Counted from the first letter of the stretch, positions 8,149 to 16,683 are shown. The stretch is 64,000 nucleotides of DNA from Comamonas odontotermitis (GCF_020080045.1 NZ_CP083451.1:1426001-1490000); one strand, 5' to 3'. Translations and numbers: made by a program. Notes: generated from the sequence alone by a model not told the origin.

Positions 8149-9063
8149 ATGGTATCTTCCGCTCCATTCGGCATTCAGGCGTTTTTTGACGAGGTGACGG
8201 GCACCGTCAGCTATGTGCTGCACGATGCCGCGAGCCGTGCGGCGGCGGTGATTGACCCGGTATGGGACTTTGACGCCAAGAGTGGCCGCACCAGTACGGT
8301 ATCGGCCCAGCGCATCGTTGATTACCTGCAAGCGCAGCAGCTGGATCTGCGCTGGGTGCTGGAGACGCATGCACATGCCGATCACCTCTCGGCTGCCCAG
8401 TGGCTGCGCGCGCGGGTGCCTGCCGGTACGGCCCGCATAGCAGCACCGGTTGTGATTGGTCAGCACATCATCGCTGTGCAGAAGGTGTTTGGCGGCATTT
8501 ATGCAATGGATGATTCCATCGCACCACAAGGGGCAGACTTTGACAGGTTGTTGGGCGATGGCGATGTGCTGCAACTGGGCGCCACCCGCATACGCGCCTT
8601 GAGCGTGCCGGGCCACACGCCCGCAGACCTTGCCTATGCGGTAGAAGGTGGCGATGGCAGTGGTGTTGGTGCCATTTTTGTGGGCGACACCCTGTTCATG
8701 CCCGATGTGGGAACGGCGCGCTGCGACTTTCCGGGCGGCGATGCGCACCAGCTCTATCGTTCCATCCGCAAACTGCTGGCGCATGCGCCGCACACCGCGC
8801 TGTACGTCTGCCACGACTACCCGCCTGCAGGCCGTGCTCCCGCATGGTGCAGTACGGTGGCCGAGCAGTGTGCCCACAACATCCATGTGCACGACGGCAT
8901 TGATGAGGCCGCGTTTGTTGCAATGCGTCGGGCACGCGATGCAACGCTGGCTGTACCGCAGTTGATGCTGCCTTCGGTGCAGGTCAATATCCGTGCGGGC
9001 AAGCTACCGGAAGCGGACGCGCAGGGCCGGTGCTTTCTCAAGCTGCCGGTGAATGCGCTCTAG
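8149..9063 (+). CDS. MBL-fold metallohydrolase, persulfide dioxygenase-like (Blh/ETHE1 type)
   Basis: 304-aa metallo-beta-lactamase fold protein. THAHADHLS is the HxHxDH metal motif, with later ligands in PGHTPADL and the Asp of FVGDTLFMPDVGTARCDFPGG, typical of the ETHE1/Blh group that oxidises glutathione persulfide to sulfite. The CHDYPP motif follows. The start chosen is ATG at 8149; an upstream in-frame extension is only AT-rich leader. It is divergent from the BigR-like gene, giving a sulfide-detoxification locus: regulator, oxidising enzyme and membrane transporter. No rhodanese domain is fused here. Confidence 0.83.
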   Translation: MVSSAPFGIQAFFDEVTGTVSYVLHDAASRAAAVIDPVWDFDAKSGRTSTVSAQRIVDYLQAQQLDLRWVLETHAHADHLSAAQWLRARVPAGTARIAAPVVIGQHIIAVQKVFGGIYAMDDSIAPQGADFDRLLGDGDVLQLGATRIRALSVPGHTPADLAYAVEGGDGSGVGAIFVGDTLFMPDVGTARCDFPGGDAHQLYRSIRKLLAHAPHTALYVCHDYPPAGRAPAWCSTVAEQCAHNIHVHDGIDEAAFVAMRRARDATLAVPQLMLPSVQVNIRAGKLPEADAQGRCFLKLPVNAL

Positions 9064-9083
9064 CGGCGGTAACTGTTCTCGCC

Positions 9084-10364
9084 TTATCGGCCGGCAGACT
9101 GGTGCTGCGCGTCTTCAAAGCGGTTCACATTCCACAGGCTGGGGAAAAGCCGCGTCCACAACCCCACCACGGCCAGCGTGCACAGCCCGCCTGCCACGGC
9201 GGCGGGCACGGCCCCCAGCAACGCAGCGCTGCTGCCCGCGCGGAACTCGCCCAGTTCATTCGAAGAGCCGATGAACAGCATGTTGACCGCGTTGACGCGG
9301 CCCCGCATGCCATCGGGCGTGGCAAATTGCAGTAGTGCGCCGCGCACGTACACGCTCACCATATCGGCCGCACCGGCCACTGCGAGCGCGATGCAGGACA
9401 GCCACAGCCAGTGCGACAGCGAGAACACGAGGTTGGCGATGCCGAAGATGGCGACAGCCAGCATCATGCGTTTGCCCACATGCGTGCCAAAGGGGCGGTT
9501 GCTCAGGTACAGGCCCGCGCAGACCTCGCCCATGGCCATGGCGCTGCGCAGCAGGCCCAGGCCTTCGGGGCCGGTGTGCAGCACTTCGTGCGCGTAGATG
9601 GGCAGCAGCGCCACCACGCCGCCCAGCAGCACGGCAAACAGATCGAGCGAGATCGTGCCCAGCACCATCGGCCTGCCGAAGATGAAGCGGATGCCGGTAC
9701 CAAAGCGCTGCCAGATGGTGTCGGCGGGTGCATCCACCCGGTCCTTCGCACGGGGCGCGGCATACAGTACCTGCACGCGCAGCAGCAAGACGGTGCCGAC
9801 CGCAAACGCCAGCAGGCAGGTGCCATAGGTCCATTCCGCGCCACCTGCGGCATACAGAAAGCCGCCCAGCATGGGCGCGCCGATGGCGGCGCACCGCATG
9901 ACCACGCTGTTGGTTGCGATGGCCTTGGGCAGCAGTGCCTGCGGCACCAGCTGTGGCAGCAGGCTTTGCAGGGCCGGGCCGGAAAACGCCCGCGTAGCCC
10001 CATACAGCACCAGCACGGCATAGATGCCGGCGACGCCCGCATGTCCATGGCCCGACAGCCACAGCAGCAGCGCGCTGCAGACGCCGCCGATGGCCCAGCT
10101 GGCTGCCAGTACCTTCTTGCGAGGCAGGCGGTCAATCAGCTCGCCTGCCGGCAGCAGCAGCACCAGCATGGGAATGAACTGTGCCAGGCCCACGAAGGCC
10201 AAGGCCATCGGATTGCGCGTGAGGTCATACACCTGCCAGGCCACCACTACGGCCTGGATCTGCGTGGCGCCAACGGCAAACACGCGGGCCACCAGAAAAG
10301 TCAGAAAGCCGCTGTGTTGATCGCGCAGCAGGGGAGGGTGGGCTGAGGTGGGTGGAACGGGCAT
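9084..10364 (-). CDS. MFS transporter (EntS-like, DHA3-type exporter)
   Basis: 426-aa major facilitator with about twelve hydrophobic segments. GELIDRLPRKK between helices 2 and 3 is the MFS loop motif, and FSGPALQSLLPQLVP and MRGRVNAVNMLF are typical of the enterobactin-exporter-like branch. The start is ATG at 10364 (MPVPPTS); longer forms are hydrophilic and unlikely. It converges on the metallohydrolase gene with a 20-nt gap. The substrate cannot be deduced. Confidence 0.85.
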   Translation of the reverse strand: MPVPPTSAHPPLLRDQHSGFLTFLVARVFAVGATQIQAVVVAWQVYDLTRNPMALAFVGLAQFIPMLVLLLPAGELIDRLPRKKVLAASWAIGGVCSALLLWLSGHGHAGVAGIYAVLVLYGATRAFSGPALQSLLPQLVPQALLPKAIATNSVVMRCAAIGAPMLGGFLYAAGGAEWTYGTCLLAFAVGTVLLLRVQVLYAAPRAKDRVDAPADTIWQRFGTGIRFIFGRPMVLGTISLDLFAVLLGGVVALLPIYAHEVLHTGPEGLGLLRSAMAMGEVCAGLYLSNRPFGTHVGKRMMLAVAIFGIANLVFSLSHWLWLSCIALAVAGAADMVSVYVRGALLQFATPDGMRGRVNAVNMLFIGSSNELGEFRAGSSAALLGAVPAAVAGGLCTLAVVGLWTRLFPSLWNVNRFEDAQHQSAGR

Positions 10365-10456
10365 GGATGGCAATGACACGCGTCTGGGCCGCATGGCGCA
10401 ATCGAGGCAACTGCAGTGTTGTTGGTGGTTGTGGCGCCATTCTGCCACGGCGGCTC

Positions 10457-10474
10457 AACTCTTATATAAGAGTT
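10457..10474. promoter_or_regulatory. perfect 18-bp palindrome upstream of the MFS gene
   Basis: AACTCTTATATAAGAGTT is a perfect palindrome 93 nt upstream of the MFS start. Its size and AT-rich centre fit an operator for a dimeric repressor. No regulator gene adjoins it, so the binding protein is unknown. Confidence 0.45.
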
Positions 10475-10693
10475 AGGCTTCGCAAGCGTGCAACAGGGTG
10501 TTGCCCAAAAACTGGGCAAGAAGAAAATGTGCTTGAAGATCAAGTATCTTGGTCGCTTTTGCCAAGCTTATGCACAGAAGCATCCCCGCTGGATGGGAAT
10601 AACTGCGACTGTTGCAAGAGCGCCCTCGGCCAAGCCTGGCGGGCAGGAGCGGGCTTTGCATTGCAGCGGTAGAAGGGGCAGCGCGCGGCCATG

Positions 10694-10716
10694 AAAAACC
10701 CCCGGCAAGCCGGGGG
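10694..10716 (-). terminator. intrinsic terminator of the META/DUF4377 lipoprotein gene
   Basis: Reading leftward, CCCCCGGC and GCCGGGGG form an 8-bp stem with a 2-nt loop, followed by five Ts. It lies 25 nt past the stop at 10741. Confidence 0.85.
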
Positions 10717-10740
10717 TGGATTTGGTGTTGCGTGCAGCGC

Positions 10741-11586
10741 TTACTTGGTGCGCTCGGATTCCACCGTCATGTCCAGCACGTAGGCGTAGCGCGAGGCGTC
10801 GGCAGGCGGGTTCTGCACCGTGTAACGCTTGACGCGCAGCACATTGCGAATGCCCGGCTCATGCTGGTAGCCTTCGATGTTGCCGTAGAAGTTGCCCCAC
10901 TCACCAGTCGTGGTCTTGCGGCCGGCGCTGTCATAGTGCACATCACGAACCTGCAGGCACTGGGTTCGCATCACGCCTGCGCTGCAGGGCTTGGTCTGGG
11001 GGCCCACTTCCAGGAAGATGGTCTCGCCCGCATTGCCATACTTGGTGGCATTGGTGGGCACGGCCTTCAGATTCCAGCGGCTGCCGTCATTGAAGCTGAG
11101 CACCATGCTCTGCGGGTTGGCATCTTGCGCAATGCGCACGCTTTGCGCGCGCGGCAGTTGGGCGCCAACGGCTTGTTCCAACTGCATCACCCGGCCGTCG
11201 GCGCAGGCCATCTGGGTCGAGATCATGTTGCCGATCGTGATCTTGTCGCCATCGAGTTGGTAGCTGCCGCCGAGGTTGTTGCAGATCTTGGTGGAGACCA
11301 GCTGCTGGCCAGGCTGACTGCCCGCAGAAAAGTTCAGGCGCACGGCAGTCTTGGGGGCCAGCGCGGTGAAGCTGGGCAGCGCGCGGCCGGATTGGTCCTG
11401 GGCGCTTTCCAGGTCCCAGTGGTAGGCCTGCAGGGTTTTGTTGAGTGCAGAGGAGTTCATGCCGGGATTGGTGGAGGAGGATGCGCCAGGCTTGCTGGTG
11501 GAGGGGTCGGCCGAGCCCGTGCTGCTGCAGGCAGCGATGCCGAGCAGGGCGGTGGAGGCGAGAGCGGCGAGAGGCCAGCGTGTCAT
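10741..11586 (-). CDS. META and DUF4377 domain lipoprotein (HslJ-like)
   Basis: 281 aa. A signal sequence ends in the lipobox LLGIAAC, so the protein is probably lipidated. A META/HslJ-like domain follows (YHWDLESAQDQSG...LNFSAGSQPGQQLVSTKICNN in pieces), then a C-terminal DUF4377 region (FLEVGPQTKPC...CLQVRDV...GNFYGNIEGY). The start is ATG at 11586 with an AGAAAGGAA ribosome site. META-domain lipoproteins are linked to envelope stress and antibiotic tolerance in some bacteria; here the role is unknown. Confidence 0.83.
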   Translation of the reverse strand: MTRWPLAALASTALLGIAACSSTGSADPSTSKPGASSSTNPGMNSSALNKTLQAYHWDLESAQDQSGRALPSFTALAPKTAVRLNFSAGSQPGQQLVSTKICNNLGGSYQLDGDKITIGNMISTQMACADGRVMQLEQAVGAQLPRAQSVRIAQDANPQSMVLSFNDGSRWNLKAVPTNATKYGNAGETIFLEVGPQTKPCSAGVMRTQCLQVRDVHYDSAGRKTTTGEWGNFYGNIEGYQHEPGIRNVLRVKRYTVQNPPADASRYAYVLDMTVESERTK

Positions 11587-11872
11587 GGTGGATTCCTTTC
11601 TGGATGTGGGATGGTAGCCGATGGGGCTGCCAGCCGGTGGTTGGAACGCAAACACGTTCAACAGGGGTGTGCGCCATCCTAGAGGATGGGCATGTACGCA
11701 GGTTGTAGGCTGTTATCCGTTTTGATGGCCTGCGTGTGAGGGGATGCTGCGATGCAGTACTGCACAAAAGATGAGCAGTGATCAATAATTTTTATAAAAC
11801 AAAGGCTTGCGGGATTGTCCCCAGGCTTGCCCACACCATCGCCCACAGAAGTGAGGGATAAGGTGGGGGCGA

Positions 11873-12757
11873 TCAGCCCGGCAGGAAGAGCGCCGGGTCG
11901 ACCATGGTGCGGTTGAGCATGACGCCCCAGTGCAGATGGGGGCCGGTGACTCGGCCGGTGGCTCCCACCTTGGCAATGACGTCGCCCGCCTGCACTGCGT
12001 CGCCTACGGCGCAATCGATCTTGCTCAGGTGGCAGTACATGGTCAAAAAGCCGGAGCCATGGTCCAGCCATACGGTATTGCCGTTGAAGAAATAGTCGCC
12101 CGTGTCGATGACCTTGCCTGCGAGCGGCGCCTTGATGGGGGTGCCGGTGGGGGCGGCGATGTCCATGCCGCTGTGCGGATTGCGCGATTGGCCGTTGAAC
12201 ACGCGGCGCAAGCCGAACGAGCTGGAACGCCGCCCCGGCACAGGCGCGGGCAGCACCATGCCGGCTGGAGAAACATTGCTGAAGGTGGCCATGACCTGCT
12301 TGAGGTGGGCGCTTTCCCGCTCATAGCGGGCATTGTCCTCGGCCGAAAGATCGACCGTCTTGGGCGCCACCTTGAGCCGCTGCTCGCTGTACTTCTTGTC
12401 TCGTACGGTGTAGGGAACGGTCCGGCTGCCTTCTGCAGTCTGCACGCGGATACTGGCGGGCCCCACGACGGCAGACAGTGGAATACCCACCAGGGCCGTC
12501 CATTCAATCGCGTCACCCAGCACCAGCACGGGCATGTCGCCGCTGAATGCCTGGGGGCGGCTCGCCGCGGGCCCCAGCGAGAGCCGCGCCACGCCGCCTG
12601 GCACCCGTGAATCTGCCGGCCAGCCATCGGAGGCGTGGGATGGCGCAGCCTGGAGGCCAGGCGCAAGCATTGCAGCCGCGCAGCCCAGCACCATCTGGCG
12701 GCGGCTGAACCCCTGGCTCGTGGCAGTGAGGTCTGCGGATGTAACTGAATGGAACAT
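11873..12757 (-). CDS. M23-family metallopeptidase (LytM domain), Tat-exported
   Basis: 294 aa. The N-terminus has a twin-arginine motif (SRRQMVLG) and hydrophobic segment. The C-terminal peptidase domain has the zinc ligands HSGMDIAA and GPHLHWGV and the catalytic region YCHLSK. It should cleave peptidoglycan cross-bridges in the periplasm, or act as a regulator if inactive; all key residues are present. Several hundred bases of intergenic DNA flank it on each side, so it is probably a single-gene unit. Confidence 0.88.
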   Translation of the reverse strand: MFHSVTSADLTATSQGFSRRQMVLGCAAAMLAPGLQAAPSHASDGWPADSRVPGGVARLSLGPAASRPQAFSGDMPVLVLGDAIEWTALVGIPLSAVVGPASIRVQTAEGSRTVPYTVRDKKYSEQRLKVAPKTVDLSAEDNARYERESAHLKQVMATFSNVSPAGMVLPAPVPGRRSSSFGLRRVFNGQSRNPHSGMDIAAPTGTPIKAPLAGKVIDTGDYFFNGNTVWLDHGSGFLTMYCHLSKIDCAVGDAVQAGDVIAKVGATGRVTGPHLHWGVMLNRTMVDPALFLPG

Positions 12758-12792
12758 GGCGAAGATCAGATTCTGTGAGTTGCTTTAAAAAG

Positions 12793-12835
12793 CATAGCGC
12801 CTTGCGCTTACCCATAGAGCGCAAACCTTGCATTT
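12793..12835 (+). repeat. 43-nt dispersed intergenic repeat, copy C
   Basis: Third copy of the repeat at 97-139 and 6785-6827, upstream of the M23 gene. The centre reads TTGCGCTTA then AGAGCGCAA, so a stem of about six pairs is possible. Confidence 0.6.
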
Positions 12836-13062
12836 AATATGCAAATTTTGGTAAACCAGACGATGTGTAACCCCGATGGCTACGGGGGCTGGTAGCATAT
12901 TTGATGCTATCCTTTTTGCAAATGGTAAAGCGACTGGTGGACTGGCAGGCACGGGATGTTTGCCGGTGCGACTGCAGTAGCCCATCCATCCGTTACAGTA
13001 ACAGCGGCCATGGGTGCCAGGGCGTTTTCCGCAGAACCATATTCCGGGAGTTGGTGTCGTTC

Positions 13063-13710
13063 ATGTTGGGCAAGTATTCAGACAGACCTTACCTTGCGCG
13101 TGCAAGCGGCAACCTGCGGCTTCGCACTGCAGCATGGGTGCTGATGGCTGCCGGTGTGGCCCTGGTGTCGGGCTGCGCAAGCCTGGGCGGCAGCCAGGAC
13201 GGAGCCCATTACAACGTGGTGGCACGCGAGACCTTTGGCTCGGCCAACACCTATTCACGCCTCTTCGATGCCTCGCCCGAGCGCACCTGCGAAGCGGCAC
13301 GCCGCGCGCTCCTGAGCCAGGGCTACCTCATCAACGTGTCCAAGGACAAGGAAGTGGAAGGCCAGAAGACCTTCCAACCTGCGCCGGACAACAACCAGGT
13401 CATCACCATCCGCGTGGTGTGTGCCCCTGACAGCAAGGACGGCAAGGTCAGCCTGGGCTTTGTCTCGGCGCTCAAGGACACCTACAACCTCAAGAAGAGC
13501 AGCAACTCAGCCAGCGTGGGCGTGGGCGCGCTGGGCTCGCTGTCGCTGCCATTCTCTGCCGGCAATGACTCCCTGATCAAAGTTGGCAGTGAAACCGTGA
13601 GTTCGGCTACGTTCTACGACAGCTTTTTTGACCTGATCAAGTCCTTTCTCCGCCAGGACGACAGCCTGCGCCAGCAGAGCCTGCACGACGGTGAGGAGTT
13701 TGTGGAATAG
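13063..13710 (+). CDS. DUF2242-type lipoprotein
   Basis: 215 aa. ATG at 13063 is followed by an N-terminal region and a hydrophobic segment ending in the lipobox LVSGC, so outer-membrane lipidation is likely. The body begins YNVVARETFGSANTYSRLFD, which I recall as typical of the DUF2242 family. The middle has a stretch of small residues (SVGVGALGSLSLPFSAG). An intrinsic terminator lies 40 nt downstream. Function unknown. Confidence 0.7.
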   Translation: MLGKYSDRPYLARASGNLRLRTAAWVLMAAGVALVSGCASLGGSQDGAHYNVVARETFGSANTYSRLFDASPERTCEAARRALLSQGYLINVSKDKEVEGQKTFQPAPDNNQVITIRVVCAPDSKDGKVSLGFVSALKDTYNLKKSSNSASVGVGALGSLSLPFSAGNDSLIKVGSETVSSATFYDSFFDLIKSFLRQDDSLRQQSLHDGEEFVE

Positions 13711-13749
13711 CGGCGGCAATGCTGCGGCGCAAAACGGATACCCCATGAA

Positions 13750-13777
13750 AAACCGGCTCAGGCCGGTTTTCTTCTTT
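13750..13777 (+). terminator. intrinsic terminator after the DUF2242-type gene
   Basis: AACCGGC and GCCGGTT pair across a 4-nt loop, followed by TTTCTTCTTT. Confidence 0.8.
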
Positions 13778-13901
13778 GGCGAGGCGGCTCCCCCGCTCAT
13801 GGGCTTCGCATCGCATGTTGAGCAAAGCAGCGCTGCACTTGCAGGCAGCCAGGTGCTGGGTTAAAAACAGCCATGAGCAACACAAGTGTGGAGCGTGCGA
13901 A

Positions 13902-14465
13902 ATGCCTCTGAACCATGAAGTGCGGGACGAGATTACGGTGCTGGTGCATGGCGGGTTTGAAGATGCCTCGCGCATCGTCGAAATCATCGTGGACGAGATG
14001 TACGAACCTGGAGAACTGGACGAGGAGGAGGTGCAGGCCTTTGTGGGCCAATGCTTTGCTGCATTGGAGCTTGCCAAAGGCCAGTGGCCGCGCGTGACCG
14101 ACTGTGATCGCCTCGACCAGGCCTTTGACCAGCTGGAGCAGCAGGGCGTGGTCTGCCTGCAAAACGCGGGCCATACCCAAAGCGATGGCTATGACGATAT
14201 CCGCGAGGAACTGCGAGAGCGCAGCGATGCGACGCGTTTCATCGGCTATTGCTTTTTCCACGGACAGGACCTGGCGCGGGCGGTGCGTGGGGGCGGGCTC
14301 TACCTGGCCTTTGGCCCGCTGGACGCGGCACTGGAGCATTCGCTGGGTCTGGAGGTCGGCCAGCGTGTGATGCGTGCGCTGGTGGCAGCAGGCCTGCATG
14401 CGCAGTGGAATGGCTCGTTTGATGAGCGCATATCCGTGCCGGTGTTTGACTGGAAGAGTCGATGA
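13902..14465 (+). CDS. conserved hypothetical protein (DUF6891-like)
   Basis: 187-aa acidic cytosolic protein. DCDRLDQAFDQLEQQGVVC, then HTQSDGYDDIREE and GYCFFHGQDLARAV...GGLYLAFG, resemble a widespread family of unknown function that I recall as DUF6891. The start is ATG at 13902 (MPLNHEV). A hairpin (14475-14482 with 14489-14496, 8 bp) follows the stop without a T-run. No catalytic motif is evident. Confidence 0.6.
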   Translation: MPLNHEVRDEITVLVHGGFEDASRIVEIIVDEMYEPGELDEEEVQAFVGQCFAALELAKGQWPRVTDCDRLDQAFDQLEQQGVVCLQNAGHTQSDGYDDIREELRERSDATRFIGYCFFHGQDLARAVRGGGLYLAFGPLDAALEHSLGLEVGQRVMRALVAAGLHAQWNGSFDERISVPVFDWKSR

Positions 14466-14474
14466 CACAGGTCA

Positions 14475-14496
14475 ATTGCTATATTTCGATAGCAAT
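14475..14496. other. 8-bp hairpin downstream of the DUF6891-like gene
   Basis: ATTGCTAT and ATAGCAAT pair across six bases. No T-run follows. The sequence just after (GGCGTAGAGGCTTGA) loosely resembles the dispersed 43-nt repeat, so it may be a degenerate copy or a weak terminator. Confidence 0.35.
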
Positions 14497-14841
14497 GGCG
14501 TAGAGGCTTGAAGGAGATAACCGTTCCCTCATCGGTGTCTGCGCTCATCGCAGTATGCGCAGCGCGTGGCACTGCTGAATCACACCGGGTTTCGTGGAGG
14601 TAGTTTGATTGGAATCAGACGGTCATCGCAGTGGTCTGACTGGAGAGTTGCCAATAGCAGCCGGTCTCGGCAGATGCAAGCAGACGCTCAACGTCCCGGC
14701 TAAACGGGCGAAGACGCCGGGCCACTAGGCCCAGGGCCGTGATAACGGCTCCGTTACGCGTCCGATGGAATGAAAAGTTGGGCTCGGAGACCCAAGGATG
14801 TGACAACCATATGGTGTGGAATGCACGATGGCAGGCCAACA

Positions 14842-15018
14842 TCAAAAGAGATTTACAAAACCGAGAATCGTCGACCAGGCCAGCTCAAGCAAAGCCCACG
14901 CGGAAAACAATCCGTTCACCACAAGAAAAAGCGCGCCAACGACAATCACTAAAGCGATGAGTTGCACAGCCTTCATGCGGTGAAGTCTCCCGAAAAAACC
15001 AATTTCTTCATTGGGCAT
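14842..15018 (-). CDS. small membrane protein
   Basis: 58 aa, with a hydrophobic segment (LIALVIVVGALFLVVNGLF) after a short charged N-terminus (MPNEEIGFFGRLHRMK). AAGAG lies upstream of the ATG. It is the only convincing ORF in the stretch 14466-15465. That stretch otherwise holds a hairpin at 15057-15073 and a possible 29-codon ORF at 15178-15267. No family recognised. Confidence 0.5.
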   Translation of the reverse strand: MPNEEIGFFGRLHRMKAVQLIALVIVVGALFLVVNGLFSAWALLELAWSTILGFVNLF

Positions 15019-15177
15019 GTTTGGCTCTTGCCGAGATGCCGTAACGTGTACCGTTGACCAATTTTAGATTGGTTGTGCACTGTTCTCTTTGGGGCGATAG
15101 CCGTCATCTTCCACTAGTGATGCAGGTCAATCCTGGCTGTGGGTGAGGGGGCTTCGCCGGGGTGAGGCGGCAGTTGC

Positions 15178-15267
15178 CTAGCTCTCCAGTCGCGCGGTAA
15201 GGGCAATAGCCTGGCGCTGGTGGCATAGCGCTCGGGCGGCAGCTTCGTGTGCTCTTTCAAGATCCAT
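15178..15267 (-). CDS. possible 29-aa peptide
   Basis: A 29-codon ORF starting with ATG at 15267 has AAGGAG about eight bases upstream. The peptide is Ala/Arg-rich (MDLERAHEAAARAL). The good ribosome site is the main support. It lies just outside the attachment site and may be a remnant. Confidence 0.3.
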   Translation of the reverse strand: MDLERAHEAAARALCHQRQAIALTARLES

Positions 15268-15465
15268 CTTCAGGCTCCTTGGCTGCTGCCATATTCTGCA
15301 ACCAAAAATGGAACGCACCCGGGATAAATGCTTGAGCTGCAGTCTTAACTTTGCTTCGCTTTTGCTACAGCGGAAACTGAAAAATTGGTCTGGAAGACTG
15401 TGCAGATCAACAGTTTGCCGAAGCAGAAAACTACAGTATTGATAGCGTGGAATCGTTGCAGAGAC

Positions 15466-15515
15466 TGGCCTGCCCGACTGGAATCGAACCAGTGACCCAC
15501 AGCTTAGAAGGCTGT
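15466..15515 (-). tRNA. 3' half of tRNA-Arg(UCU): left attachment site (attL) of the prophage
   Basis: On the minus strand this 50-nt segment gives the anticodon stem-loop (stem ACAGC/GCTGT, loop CTTCTAA, anticodon UCU), the variable region, a 5-bp T-arm with loop TTCGATT, the 3' acceptor strand CGGGCAG, a discriminator G and an encoded CCA. The D-arm and 5' acceptor strand are missing; the match stops at 15515, where phage DNA begins. This is the pattern left when a phage integrates into a tRNA gene and restores it at its other end. The integrase gene lies 137 nt away. Confidence 0.85.
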
Positions 15516-15582
15516 TGTAAACTCAAATTTAATAGCATGATACCCTTACTTCATGCTGTTCTTACGAGGTTGATCATTTGTC

Positions 15583-15604
15583 AAAAGCGGAGCGCTCCGC
15601 TTTT
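15583..15604. terminator. bidirectional intrinsic terminator at the left end of the prophage
   Basis: AAAAGCGGAG and CTCCGCTTTT pair across CG with T-runs on both strands. It lies between attL and the integrase stop, insulating phage and host transcription. Confidence 0.8.
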
Positions 15605-15651
15605 TCAAAATCTGCAAATCTATACTTGGCGGTTATATAGACTTAGGGCTG

Positions 15652-16683
15652 TCACTTTGTGGGTCTGACCTGAGGCCCTCGCCGCAGATAGTGACGCTTG
15701 GTGGTTTGCACCGAGGTATGCCCCAGTTGGTCTGCTGCGGCTTGCTCTCCGCGTTCGTCCGCGACATCGTCCGCCGCCTTGGCGCGAAGGTCGTAGAACC
15801 AGAATTTGCGAATATCGTTGGCGAGTTGCTGGTTTTTCGCGCCTTCGGCTTTTTCGGCTGCAGCAGCGCGCGCTGACTCAAATGCGTCCCGCAGCATTTG
15901 CTTTGTCATTGGCATTCCGTGGATGCTGACAAGCAGGCATTCTGTGCCTGCATTGATGCGGGCCTTGCGATCCGATATACGCTTTAGTAGGGCTTGTAGC
16001 TCTCCCTCGATGATGAAGCGCAGAGGTGCAGCCGTCTTGCTCTGCTTTATAACTAGTCGACCATCTTGGATATTTTTGGTTGTTAGCTTTCTCGCATCGC
16101 CTGGGCGCTGGCCAGTCAAATAGGCTAGATCCATTGCGTCACGTAGCGCATCGTCCGCGACTGCATAGACTGCCTGGTATACGGCATCGGTGATGTAGAC
16201 CTCTCTTTTGCCGAGCGCGAACCCCTCAATGCCTGCGCATGGGTTTTCGTTTTCGGTCCACCCCCAGGCGCGGGCTGTATTGAACATGTGAGAGAAAACA
16301 CGCTTGAGGCGGTTTGCGGTGGTTGGCTTGTCTTTGGACCATTGCAGCAGCTGGTAGACATGTTTTGGTTTGATCGCATCCAGCGGGGCTGGGGCGGGTG
16401 TGCAAAAGAACTCCACAAGTTTCTTTATGTCACCACGTTGTGTTGCCTGGGTCGACATTGCCTTTTCAGGAAGGACTTTGGCGATGTATGACGCCGCGAG
16501 ATCAGCAAATGTTTTTTGCGGCGCTGCTTCTGAACTGTTTGATAGCTCAAGCCATCGTTCTACGGCCTTGAAATAGTCTTGACCGAGGGCAATTTCTTTG
16601 CCCGATTTCCCGGTGTCGAAATAGTAGTAAGTCTTGCCAGAGCGCTGTTTGCGGGCCCGGAAGTTCGGCATTGCATTAACCAT
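15652..16683 (-). CDS. int: tyrosine-recombinase integrase
   Basis: 343-aa site-specific recombinase next to attL. An N-terminal arm-binding region (FRARKQRSGKTYYYF) precedes a core-binding SAM-like domain and the catalytic domain. Catalytic Arg in TGQRPGDARKL, second Arg in FYDLRAKA, His in LGHTS and nucleophilic Tyr in KRHYLRR are visible. The first position of the HxxR box is Tyr (YDLR) rather than His. Starts at 16683 (MVNAMPNF) or 16671 (MPNFRARK) are both possible; the first overlaps the upstream DUF4224 gene. It integrates the phage into tRNA-Arg(UCU). Confidence 0.9.
   Translation of the reverse strand: MVNAMPNFRARKQRSGKTYYYFDTGKSGKEIALGQDYFKAVERWLELSNSSEAAPQKTFADLAASYIAKVLPEKAMSTQATQRGDIKKLVEFFCTPAPAPLDAIKPKHVYQLLQWSKDKPTTANRLKRVFSHMFNTARAWGWTENENPCAGIEGFALGKREVYITDAVYQAVYAVADDALRDAMDLAYLTGQRPGDARKLTTKNIQDGRLVIKQSKTAAPLRFIIEGELQALLKRISDRKARINAGTECLLVSIHGMPMTKQMLRDAFESARAAAAEKAEGAKNQQLANDIRKFWFYDLRAKAADDVADERGEQAAADQLGHTSVQTTKRHYLRRGPQVRPTK

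Noticed and set aside
10352..10672. Rightward frame between the MFS gene and the META lipoprotein gene
   Set aside because: Starts antisense to the MFS start and has no motif. I see only a hairpin (TTGCCC/GGGCAA near 10502) and the 18-bp palindrome in this spacer.
14615..14845. Leftward 76-codon frame in the host spacer
   Set aside because: No ribosome site and no family. The sequence resembles spurious frames I recall from intergenic elements. I could not show it is a gene or an integron attC.
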